The position numbers were made by a program, and so were the translations under genes. A stretch of 42,048 nt of DNA from Pseudomonas sp. ok272. Lineage in GTDB: Bacteria > Pseudomonadota > Gammaproteobacteria > Pseudomonadales > Pseudomonadaceae. A model generated the notes under the pieces. It saw only the letters and a program-made list of their open reading frames with translations, did not search any database and was not told where the DNA came from. The stretch lies in the NCBI RefSeq assembly GCF_900109995.1, contig NZ_FOCB01000007.1:211422-253469 (forward strand), written 5' to 3'. Each line of letters opens with the position of its first letter. The stretch's first letter is position 1. Shown here piece by piece: positions 35,207 through 42,048 of the stretch.

Positions 35207-36168
35207 GGTGTCTCCCGAAAATGTTGATAACCCCGGGTTTGCGGGGTGATGTCCTGTCCATGTGCATCCAACAGCGTGACGCCCTGCCCTGCCACGACCC
35301 GGCCCACCACGTGGATCGGCCAGCCGTCAGCCAGCAACGCCGGCAGATGCCCGGGCGGCAAGGTGAATGCCAGGACGTAATCGTCGCCGCCACTTTGTGC
35401 CGCGACGCGGGCGGCCTTCTCGCCGAGAAAGCCGACCAGCGCCGCAGACAGGGGCAGTGTTTCGTTGTCGATCAGCACGCTGACAGCCGAGGCCTTGGCG
35501 ATGTGTCCGCAATCGGCCAACAGGCCGTCGGAAATATCCAGCGCCGCCGTGGCCTTGCCACGCAACGCCTGCCCCAATGCCAACTGCGGCTGCGGCGACC
35601 AGTAATGGGCCAGCAACGCCTGGGCGATGTCCGCCGGCGCCGTGCGCTGGCCCAGCACCAATGGCAAGGCGCCCGCGGCGTTACCCAACTCGCCCCCCAC
35701 GCACAGCAAGTCGCCCACCTGGGCCCCGCTGCGGGTCAGGGCCTGACCGGCCGGCACGCGGCCGAACACGGTCAGGGTCAAGGTCAACGGGCCGCTCGTG
35801 GTGTCACCGCCCACCAAGCGCACCCCGCAGCCCTGCGCCATGGCGTTCAAACCACGGGCGTAGGCATCCAGCCAAGCGGCAGTCACCGTCGGCAGGGTCA
35901 GGGCAAGGGTAAACGCGAGGGGGGTGGCGCCCATGGCAGCCAGGTCGCTGACCGCCACCGCCAGCGAGCGCTGGCCGAGCAGAAAGGGATCGCACGGGTC
36001 GGCGAAGTGCACGCCGGCCACCAACGTATCGGTGGAAATGGCCAACTGCTCCCCAGCGGGAACCGCCAGCAAGGCGCAGTCGTCGCCAATCCCCAGGACA
36101 ACGCCATCGCCGCCCTGCGCACAAGGCGCGGCGGCGAAGTAGTTGCGGATCAGCTCGAACTCGCCCAT
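35203..36168 (-). CDS. thiL: Thiamine-monophosphate kinase
   Basis: 321 residues. Phosphorylates thiamine phosphate to thiamine diphosphate, the cofactor of Dxs. GIGDDCALL, STDTLVAGVHF, LAAMGATP and GGDTTSGP are the metal and nucleotide sites of ThiL. Lies 19 bp after nusB; ATG at 36168. Confidence 0.97.
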   Translation of the reverse strand: MGEFELIRNYFAAAPCAQGGDGVVLGIGDDCALLAVPAGEQLAISTDTLVAGVHFADPCDPFLLGQRSLAVAVSDLAAMGATPLAFTLALTLPTVTAAWLDAYARGLNAMAQGCGVRLVGGDTTSGPLTLTLTVFGRVPAGQALTRSGAQVGDLLCVGGELGNAAGALPLVLGQRTAPADIAQALLAHYWSPQPQLALGQALRGKATAALDISDGLLADCGHIAKASAVSVLIDNETLPLSAALVGFLGEKAARVAAQSGGDDYVLAFTLPPGHLPALLADGWPIHVVGRVVAGQGVTLLDAHGQDITPQTRGYQHFRETP

Positions 36169-36187
36169 CGGCTAGGTCAAGCGCCGA

Positions 36188-36688
36188 TTAGCGCTTGAAC
36201 GCCTTCACTTCAGCTTCACGCAGGCGCGGGGCCAGTTTGTCGAGGACACCGTTGACGAACTTGTGGCCGTCGGTGGAGCCGTAGACCTTGGCCAATTCAA
36301 TGCCTTCGTTGATCACGACGCGGTACGGGACGTCGGCACGCTGCATCAATTCCCAGGTGGACAGGCGCAACACCGCCAGTTCAACCGGGTCCAGCTCTTC
36401 GATGGTCAGGTCCAGGCAAGGCGCCAGGGCCATGTCGATTTCGCTCTTGTGCGCCGGAACCCCGTGCAGGATCTCGCGGAAGTAAGCACCGTCGACATCC
36501 GTGAAGTCGTTATCGACCCGGAACTGCGCTTCGATCTCATTCAACGACTGCTTGGCCATGTGCCATTGATACAGTGCCTGGGTCGCGAGCTGACGCGCTT
36601 CGCGACGCTTGACGCTCTTGGATGGCTTGCCGGCGTCCGCAGGGCGCGGGTCGCGGGGGTTGAAACGATCGCTTTCGTCGCTAATCAC
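36188..36688 (-). CDS. nusB: Transcription antitermination factor NusB
   Basis: 166 residues. Binds boxA RNA with NusE (S10) in rRNA antitermination. Helical NusB fold with [17 protein letters not shown] and [27 protein letters not shown] start at 36688 overlaps the ribH stop (GTGA) with GGAGG six bases upstream. The N-terminal 28 residues are longer than in E. coli. Confidence 0.96.
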   Translation of the reverse strand: MISDESDRFNPRDPRPADAGKPSKSVKRREARQLATQALYQWHMAKQSLNEIEAQFRVDNDFTDVDGAYFREILHGVPAHKSEIDMALAPCLDLTIEELDPVELAVLRLSTWELMQRADVPYRVVINEGIELAKVYGSTDGHKFVNGVLDKLAPRLREAEVKAFKR

Positions 36689-37161
36689 TTGGCCTCCAAC
36701 TGCGCCAGCAGGCTGACCATTTCCAGGGCGGACAGGGCAGCTTCAGCACCTTTGTTGCCGGCCTTGGTGCCGGAACGCTCGATGGCTTGCTCGATGGAAT
36801 CAACGGTCAGTACGCCAAAGGCCACTGGCACGCCGAACTCCATGGACACCTGGGCCAGGCCCTTGGTGCACTCGCCTGCCACGTATTCGAAGTGCGGGGT
36901 GCCGCCACGAATGACCGCGCCCAGGGCGATGATTGCCGCGAACTCGCCCTTCTGAGCGACTTTCTGCGCAACCAGCGGGATTTCGAAGGCGCCAGGGGCA
37001 CGAATGATGGTGATATCGCTTTCGCTCACGCCATGGCGAACCAGGGCATCAACAGCACCGCTTACCAGGCTTTCAACGACGAAGCTGTTGAAGCGGCCGA
37101 CAACCAGGGCATAGCTGCCCTTGGGGGCGATGAAGGTACCTTCGATGGTCTTCAGGGTCAT
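36685..37161 (-). CDS. ribH: 6,7-dimethyl-8-ribityllumazine synthase
   Basis: 158 residues. Joins the pyrimidine from RibD with dihydroxybutanone phosphate from Rib[42 protein letters not shown] and VPVAFGVLT are the active-site segments. Some Pseudomonas annotations call it ribE. ATG at 37161, 90 bp after ribBA. Confidence 0.97.
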   Translation of the reverse strand: MTLKTIEGTFIAPKGSYALVVGRFNSFVVESLVSGAVDALVRHGVSESDITIIRAPGAFEIPLVAQKVAQKGEFAAIIALGAVIRGGTPHFEYVAGECTKGLAQVSMEFGVPVAFGVLTVDSIEQAIERSGTKAGNKGAEAALSALEMVSLLAQLEAK

Positions 37162-37251
37162 TCGACAAATCTCTTAAAGAGCCGGGACACGTTCAGTACG
37201 TATCCCTCAGTGATATTTGAACCGCGAACAAGGGGGTGAAAACACCGGCCT

Positions 37252-38343
37252 TTATTCGGAGGGCACGTATTCTACAACTTCCAGGTCGAAACCGGATATC
37301 GCATTAAATTTCATTGGCGCGCTCATCAAGCGCATTTTGCGCACGCCAAGGTCACGCAGAATCTGTGAACCCGCCCCGACCGTGCTGTAGGTGGTCGGTT
37401 TTTTCACCACGGCCTGGTCGGCGGTTTCGCGGATATGCGCCAGCAACACGTCGCCCTCGAGCGGGTGCCCCAGCAACAACACCACACCGCTGCCGGCCTC
37501 GGCCACCGCGGCCATGGCGGCGCGCAGGCTCCAGCGGCCCGGCTGCTTGACCATCAGCAGGTCGCGCAACGGGTCCATGTTATGCACCCGCACCAGCGTC
37601 GGTTCTTCGGCGCAGATGTGGCCCAGGGTCAGGGCCATGTGCACGTCGCCTTCTACCGAATCACGATAGGTCACCAGGTTGAATTGGCCCAGTTCGCTGT
37701 CCAGCGGCTGCTCGGCAATCCGCTGAACGGTACGTTCGTGGATCATCCGGTAGTGGATCAAGTCGGCGATGGTGCCAATCTTGATGTTGTGTTCGGCGGC
37801 GAAGGTTTCCAGTTCGGCGCGACGGGACATGGTGCCGTCGTCGTTCATCACCTCGCAGATCACCCCGCTCGGCTCGAAACCGGCCATGCGCGCCAGGTCG
37901 CAGGCGGCTTCAGTGTGGCCGGCACGGGCCAGGGTGCCGCCGGCCTGGGCCATCAGCGGGAAGATGTGGCCGGGGCTGACGATGTCTTCGGCCTTGGCGT
38001 CCTTGGCCGCTGCCGCTTGCACGGTGCGGGCCCGGTCGGCGGCGGAGATGCCGGTGGTCACGCCGGTGGCGGCCTCGATGGACACGGTGAACTTGGTGCC
38101 GAAGCCGGAACCGTTGCGCGGCGCCATCAATGGCAGCTTGAGCAGTTCGCAGCGCTCGCGGCTCATCGGCATGCAGATCAGGCCACGGGCGTGCTTGGCC
38201 ATGAAGTTGATGTGCTCGGGCTGGCAGCACTCGGCGGCCATGATCAGGTCGCCTTCGTTCTCGCGATCTTCGTCATCCATGAGGATGACCATCTTGCCTT
38301 GGCGGATGTCTTCAACCAGTTCTTCGATGCTATTGAGCGCCAC
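37252..38343 (-). CDS. ribBA: RibBA-type protein: DHBP synthase with degenerate GTP cyclohydrolase II domain
   Basis: 363 residues. The N-terminal 200 form 3,4-dihydroxy-2-butanone 4-phosphate synthase (DDEDRENEGDLIMAAE, HTEAACDLARMAG), which makes the four-carbon unit for RibH. The rest has the GTP cyclohydrolase II fold, but where the zinc site should be the sequence is VRVHNMDPLRDLLMV, without the three Cys; that half is probably inactive. The start is GTG at 38343, after AAGGGGGTGCCTT; upstream codons lie in the ribC gap. P. aeruginosa calls this gene ribB. Confidence 0.94.
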   Translation of the reverse strand: MALNSIEELVEDIRQGKMVILMDDEDRENEGDLIMAAECCQPEHINFMAKHARGLICMPMSRERCELLKLPLMAPRNGSGFGTKFTVSIEAATGVTTGISAADRARTVQAAAAKDAKAEDIVSPGHIFPLMAQAGGTLARAGHTEAACDLARMAGFEPSGVICEVMNDDGTMSRRAELETFAAEHNIKIGTIADLIHYRMIHERTVQRIAEQPLDSELGQFNLVTYRDSVEGDVHMALTLGHICAEEPTLVRVHNMDPLRDLLMVKQPGRWSLRAAMAAVAEAGSGVVLLLGHPLEGDVLLAHIRETADQAVVKKPTTYSTVGAGSQILRDLGVRKMRLMSAPMKFNAISGFDLEVVEYVPSE

Positions 38344-38359
38344 AAGGCACCCCCTTGAG

Positions 38360-39025
38360 TCAGGATTTGAGGTAGCCGTTGGCGGCCAGAAAGCTTTCAG
38401 TGATGGTGCCGCCCTTCGTCGGTTCGGCGGCCTTGTCACCGAGCAGCAAGCGCTCCAGGTAACGGGCCAGCAAGTCGACTTCCAGGTTCACCCGCCGCCC
38501 TGGCTGGTAGGACGCCATGATGGTTTCGCTCAGGGTGTGGGGAATGATGGTCAGCAGGAACTCGGCGCCATCGACCGCGTTCACGGTCAGGCTGGTGCCG
38601 TCGACGGTGATCGAGCCTTTGTGGGCGATGTACTTGGCCAGTTCTTTCGGCGCGCGGATCCGGAACTCCACGGCGCGGGCATTATCGCTGCGGGTGACGA
38701 CTTCGCCGACACCGTCGACGTGGCCGCTGACCAGGTGGCCGCCCAGGCGGGTGGTCGGGGTCAGGGCTTTTTCCAGGTTGACCGGGCTGCCGCCCTTGAG
38801 GTCATTCATCGCGGTGCAGTCGAGGGTTTCACGGCTGACATCCGCCGCAAAGCCGTTGCCTGGCAACTCGACGGCAGTCAGGCACACGCCGTTGACCGCG
38901 ATGCTGTCGCCCAGCTTGACGTCGCTCAGGTCGAGCTTGCCGGTGTCTACGTGGACCCGCACATCTCCGCCCTTGGGGGTCAATGCACGGATACTGCCGA
39001 TGGATTCGATGATGCCGGTAAACAT
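38360..39025 (-). CDS. ribC: Riboflavin synthase (alpha)
   Basis: 221 residues. Dismutates two lumazines into riboflavin and the pyrimidine. Two homologous lumazine-binding halves begin MFTGIIESIGSI and LGGHLVSGHVDGVG, each with the SLTV/GVCLTA pattern. Also called ribE in other species. 16 bp before ribBA, 47 bp after ribD. Confidence 0.96.
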   Translation of the reverse strand: MFTGIIESIGSIRALTPKGGDVRVHVDTGKLDLSDVKLGDSIAVNGVCLTAVELPGNGFAADVSRETLDCTAMNDLKGGSPVNLEKALTPTTRLGGHLVSGHVDGVGEVVTRSDNARAVEFRIRAPKELAKYIAHKGSITVDGTSLTVNAVDGAEFLLTIIPHTLSETIMASYQPGRRVNLEVDLLARYLERLLLGDKAAEPTKGGTITESFLAANGYLKS

Positions 39026-39072
39026 GAAGTCCTCCTCGAGAACGGGGCCAGCGCTAGCGCAATGGCCGGGAA

Positions 39073-40206
39073 TTATACGCTCGCTGCGGGCACGGGAATG
39101 GCAGTGACTCGCCAGTCATCGCCCACAGCACGAATGTCAGTGATTTTAAGCGCCGGCGCATCGGCCATTTGGGTCAGCGGCCAATCCAGCAACGGGCGCG
39201 CGGTGGAGCCGAGGAATTTGCCGGCGATGAAGATCTGGTACTCGTCCACCAGGCCTTGCTGAGCAAACGCGCCGGCCAGGCGTGGGCCGGCTTCCACCAA
39301 CACTTCGTTGGCGCCGCGATGGGCCAGTTCCTGGAGCAGCTTGCGCAAGTCGACCTGGCCGTCTTCACCCGGCACGATCAGGCACTCCGGGCCGCAGGCA
39401 TATTGCTCCTCCACCGCGACACAGGTGGCGACCAGCGCGGGGCCGGCCTTGAAGAACGGTGCGTCGAGGGGCACGCGCAGGCGGCCGTCGATCAACACCC
39501 GCAGCGGTGGGCGACTCATGACCAACGCCGTGTGTTCGGCATCGAGCCCCAGTTCGTCGGCGCGCACGGTCAAGCGCGCGTCATCGGCCAGCACCGTGTC
39601 GGCGCCGGTCAACACCACGCTGGCCTGGGCCCGCAGACGCTGGACCGCGCTACGCGCCGCAGGCCCGGTGATCCACTGGCTTTCGCCGCTGGCCATGGCG
39701 GTGCGCCCGTCCAGGCTCATGGCCAACTTGACCCGCACGAACGGCAGGCCGTGTTCCATGCGTTTGAGGAAACCTTGGTTGAGCTGACGTGCCTGCGCTT
39801 CGAGCACGCCACTGAGCGTGGCGATACCGGCCTGCTCCAGGCGCTGCATGCCGCGACCGGCGACTTCCGGGTTCGGGTCCTGCATGGCGACGACCACCCG
39901 CGCCAGGCCGGCATGGACCAGTGCATCGGCGCACGGCGGCGTGCGGCCGTGGTGGCTGCACGGTTCCAGCGTCACGTAGGCGGTCGCGCCCCGGGCGTTT
40001 TCACCGGCGGCGCGCAGGGCGTGGACTTCGGCATGGGGCTCGCCGGTACGCACGTGCCAGCCTTCGCCGACGACCTGCCCGTCACGCACGATCACGCATC
40101 CGACCCGTGGATTGGGGTGGGTGGTGTAGTGACCCTTGCGCGCCAGCTCCAGGGCTCGCGCCATGTAGTGGGCGTCGAGGACAGCTTGTTGCGGGGAGAT
40201 GATCAT
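39073..40206 (-). CDS. ribD: Bifunctional pyrimidine deaminase/reductase RibD
   Basis: 377 residues. The N-terminal deaminase has the zinc site HAEVHA and [12 protein letters not shown] (about 50-90); the C-terminal reductase (about 150-370) contains [12 protein letters not shown] and the NADPH-binding region. Performs steps two and three of riboflavin synthesis. Its ATG at 40206 overlaps the nrdR stop (ATGA). Confidence 0.97.
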   Translation of the reverse strand: MIISPQQAVLDAHYMARALELARKGHYTTHPNPRVGCVIVRDGQVVGEGWHVRTGEPHAEVHALRAAGENARGATAYVTLEPCSHHGRTPPCADALVHAGLARVVVAMQDPNPEVAGRGMQRLEQAGIATLSGVLEAQARQLNQGFLKRMEHGLPFVRVKLAMSLDGRTAMASGESQWITGPAARSAVQRLRAQASVVLTGADTVLADDARLTVRADELGLDAEHTALVMSRPPLRVLIDGRLRVPLDAPFFKAGPALVATCVAVEEQYACGPECLIVPGEDGQVDLRKLLQELAHRGANEVLVEAGPRLAGAFAQQGLVDEYQIFIAGKFLGSTARPLLDWPLTQMADAPALKITDIRAVGDDWRVTAIPVPAASV

Positions 40207-40667
40207 TCTTTTACCGGCTCACGGGCCAGGCGATCGATCTCTTCGCGGAACTCGTTGAGGTCCTGGAAGCGGCGATACACCGAGGCGAAACGAATGTAGG
40301 CGACTTCATCGAGCTTTTGCAGCTCTTCCATCACCAGTTCTCCGACCACCAGCGACTTGACCTCGCGCTCGCCCGTGGCCCGCAGCTTGTGCTTGATGTG
40401 CACCAGTGAGGACTCCAGGCGTTCGAGGCTCACGGGGCGTTTTTCCAGGGCGCGCAGCATGCCGGCGCGCAGCTTTTCTTCGTCGAATGGCTGGCGGCTG
40501 CCGTCAGTCTTGATCAGGCGCGGCAACACCAGTTCGGCGGTCTCGAATGTCGTGAAACGCTCGCCGCAGGCCAGGCATTCACGCCGGCGGCGCACCTGTT
40601 CGCCCTCGGCGACCAGTCGCGAGTCGATGACCTTGGTGTCGTTGGCACCGCAGAAGGGACAGTGCAT
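40203..40667 (-). CDS. nrdR: Transcriptional repressor NrdR
   Basis: 154 residues. Zinc-ribbon ([11 protein letters not shown] and CLACGERF, four Cys) and ATP-cone domain; it senses dATP/ATP and represses ribonucleotide reductase genes. The ATG at 40667 begins at MHCPFC, the family N-terminus; longer frames are wrong. First gene of the long rib-nusB-thiL-pgpA run, an order conserved in gamma-proteobacteria. Confidence 0.97.
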   Translation of the reverse strand: MHCPFCGANDTKVIDSRLVAEGEQVRRRRECLACGERFTTFETAELVLPRLIKTDGSRQPFDEEKLRAGMLRALEKRPVSLERLESSLVHIKHKLRATGEREVKSLVVGELVMEELQKLDEVAYIRFASVYRRFQDLNEFREEIDRLAREPVKE

Positions 40668-40795
40668 GGTGGCTGGCAACAAAAAAAGGGAGGGCCATGG
40701 TAGCGCATCCCGGTGGCAAGACAAGCCATAGGGTTTGCGGTATACAGACGGGCTATAGTGTTTGATCCCTGGATTTGACCTCGCTGGAGCCACCC

Positions 40796-41260
40796 ATGCC
40801 GCTACGCCCGCTTGTTTTACTTAGCCTCGCCGGCCTGCTGGTGGCCTGTAGCAGTAATACCCCGACACCCATTGCCCCCGCACCGGGACCCGCCTCGAAA
40901 ATGACCGAGAAGCAGGCCCAGGCCTCCGTCGAGCTGGGCCCGTTGCCGGCCTACCAGCGTGAACTGAGTGGCACCCTGCAAGGCGCACCCAGCGGTTCGG
41001 ACGTTGAACTGGCGCTGCTGGTGATCGACGAACGCTCGCGCCCTCAACAATTGCTGGCCAGCGCCACCCTGATCGGCAACAACCACGCACTGCCGTTTCA
41101 CCTGCGCTTCAACCCGGACGCCTTCCCAGCCGGAGCCCGCGTCGAATTGCGCGGACGCGTGAGCCAGTCCGGGCAGTTGATCCTGCACCTGCCGTCGCAA
41201 CGCATCCTCCAAGCCAACACCCAGGCGCTGGGCCCGCTGCAATTCGTCACCGCCCCATGA
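40796..41260 (+). CDS. YbaY-like lipoprotein
   Basis: 154 residues. The ATG at 40796 follows CTGGAGCC and begins a lipoprotein signal ending in the lipobox LLVAC (Cys near residue 18), so the protein is lipid-anchored. The mature part, after a Pro/Ala-rich linker, has a beta-rich region ([40 protein letters not shown]) typical of YbaY-type proteins. No specific role known. Its TGA overlaps the next ATG. Divergent from nrdR. Confidence 0.82.
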   Translation: MPLRPLVLLSLAGLLVACSSNTPTPIAPAPGPASKMTEKQAQASVELGPLPAYQRELSGTLQGAPSGSDVELALLVIDERSRPQQLLASATLIGNNHALPFHLRFNPDAFPAGARVELRGRVSQSGQLILHLPSQRILQANTQALGPLQFVTAP

Positions 41261-41910
41261 AGGCACCGCTAGACCTGCAACAGGCATTGAGTGAACTGCT
41301 GGGCGATGCGCAACTGGTGCCCTGCCCGCTGCCCGATACCGCCCTGCACCTGTGGCTGATCGACGGTGACAACATGGACCGCGCCTTCAGCCCCGAAGAA
41401 ACCCGCCGCATCCTGCATGAGCCACCGTACTGGAGCTTCTGCTGGGCCAGCGGCCTGGCGATCGCCCGCTACCTGGCCGAATTCCCCGAGTGGGTGGCCG
41501 GCAAGCGAGTGCTGGATTTCGGGGCCGGCTCTGGCGTGGCGGGGATCGCAGCAGCCAAGGCCGGGGCGCAAGAAGTGGTGGCCTGCGACCTTGACCCACT
41601 GGCAATCGCCGCGTGCCAGGCCAATGCGCAGCTCAATGGCGTGACGCTGAACTATTCGACAGACTTCTTCAACGAAGCCGACCGCTTCGACCTGATCCTG
41701 GTGGCCGACGTGCTGTATGACCGCGCCAACCTGCCGCTGCTCGATACGTTTTTGAGTCGAGGCCGGGAAGCCCTGGTGGCGGACTCGCGGGTGCGCGACT
41801 TCCGTCATCCCCTGTACCAGCGCATTGAAATGCTGGAGGCCATGACCCTGCCGGACCTGGCCGAACCTGAAGAGTTTCGGCACGTCAGCCTCTACCATGC
41901 GCGGCGATAG
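41257..41910 (+). CDS. Class I SAM-dependent methyltransferase (ETFB/METTL20-like)
   Basis: 217 residues. Motif I is VLDFGAGSGVAGIAAAKAG (about 86-104), followed by VACDLDPLA (motif II), and FDLILVADVLYDR matches the DxxY-type motif of lysine protein methyltransferases related to METTL20/ETFB. PPYWSFCWASGLAIARYL is typical of this subgroup. The substrate could be ETF-beta or another protein; not provable here. The ATG overlaps the lipoprotein stop by four bases, implying coupling though the two functions seem unrelated. Confidence 0.83.
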   Translation: MKAPLDLQQALSELLGDAQLVPCPLPDTALHLWLIDGDNMDRAFSPEETRRILHEPPYWSFCWASGLAIARYLAEFPEWVAGKRVLDFGAGSGVAGIAAAKAGAQEVVACDLDPLAIAACQANAQLNGVTLNYSTDFFNEADRFDLILVADVLYDRANLPLLDTFLSRGREALVADSRVRDFRHPLYQRIEMLEAMTLPDLAEPEEFRHVSLYHARR

Positions 41911-41915
41911 CTAAA

Positions 41916-42019
41916 CGCTTCGCCGGCAAGCCGGTCTCGCTCCCACAGTGGGCTGCGGTGCATCCAAATCCTGCGTCTGGCCCAGTTACCTGTAGAAGCG
42001 AGGCTTGCCCGCGAAGACG
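41916..42019. repeat. REP elements after the methyltransferase gene
   Basis: CTTCGCCGGCAAGCCGG (from 41918) followed by CTCGCTCCCACAG (to 41948), and AAGCGAGGCTTGCCCGCGAA (41996-42015), are diverged REP units in opposite orientation at the end of the transcription unit. Confidence 0.8.
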
Positions 42020-42048
42020 TCGGCACACTCAACTATGATGTTGCCGGT

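Noticed and set aside
37162..37251. FMN riboswitch before ribH or elsewhere in the rib run
   Set aside because: The gaps (90, 16 and 47 bp) are too short and show no RFN-element pattern.

Overview
The window is a high-GC Pseudomonas chromosome segment, most likely from the P. fluorescens group. The main grounds are the gene order xseB-ispA-dxs followed by btuF, a membrane gene, ribA, pgpA-thiL-nusB-ribH-ribBA-ribC-ribD-nrdR (the PA4042-PA4057 order of P. aeruginosa, as I remember it), a complete magA-F operon, a DUF3077 gene with its typical leader, and many Pseudomonas-type REP palindromes. I see no tRNA, rRNA, CRISPR array, insertion sequence or phage gene.

Layout. (1) 1-2162, minus strand: 5' part of a large ESPR-type autotransporter with PATR repeats, cut by the window edge. 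(2) 2612-5011, plus strand: a membrane diguanylate cyclase, then a DUF4172-type Fic protein behind three copies of an 11-bp operator-like sequence. (3) 5204-13579, minus strand: a six-gene operon (small membrane coiled-coil protein, HerA-like ATPase, hydrophobic-headed protein, two unknown proteins of which one may be GrpE-like, and an Hsp70-like ATPase with a DUF1566-like head). It faces a WYL regulator of the BrxR/CapW type at 13698-14570. This island is the best candidate for an undescribed system, possibly anti-phage or stress-responsive. (4) 14583-24769, minus strand: the magFEDCBA operon encoding a periplasmic alpha-2-macroglobulin complex, with RsmA/E-like GGA motifs at its leader. (5) 24770-26559: largely non-coding, holding a structured leader, a DUF3077 gene, a heavily self-complementary element and a REP cluster. 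(6) 26560-31744, plus strand: xseB-ispA-dxs (isoprenoid precursors), then btuB. (7) 31857-40667, minus strand: btuF, a membrane protein, ribA, a periplasmic binding protein, and the long pgpA-thiL-nusB-ribH-ribBA-ribC-ribD-nrdR run. (8) 40796-41910, plus strand: a YbaY-like lipoprotein and a methyltransferase.

How it fits together. Regions 6-8 are conserved housekeeping and cofactor genes (isoprenoid, B12, riboflavin, thiamine, phosphatidylglycerol), many joined by ATGA, GTGA or TGATG overlaps that suggest translational coupling. Regions 1-4 are accessory and deal with surface, signalling and probably defence. REP pairs sit in most of the gaps between transcription units.
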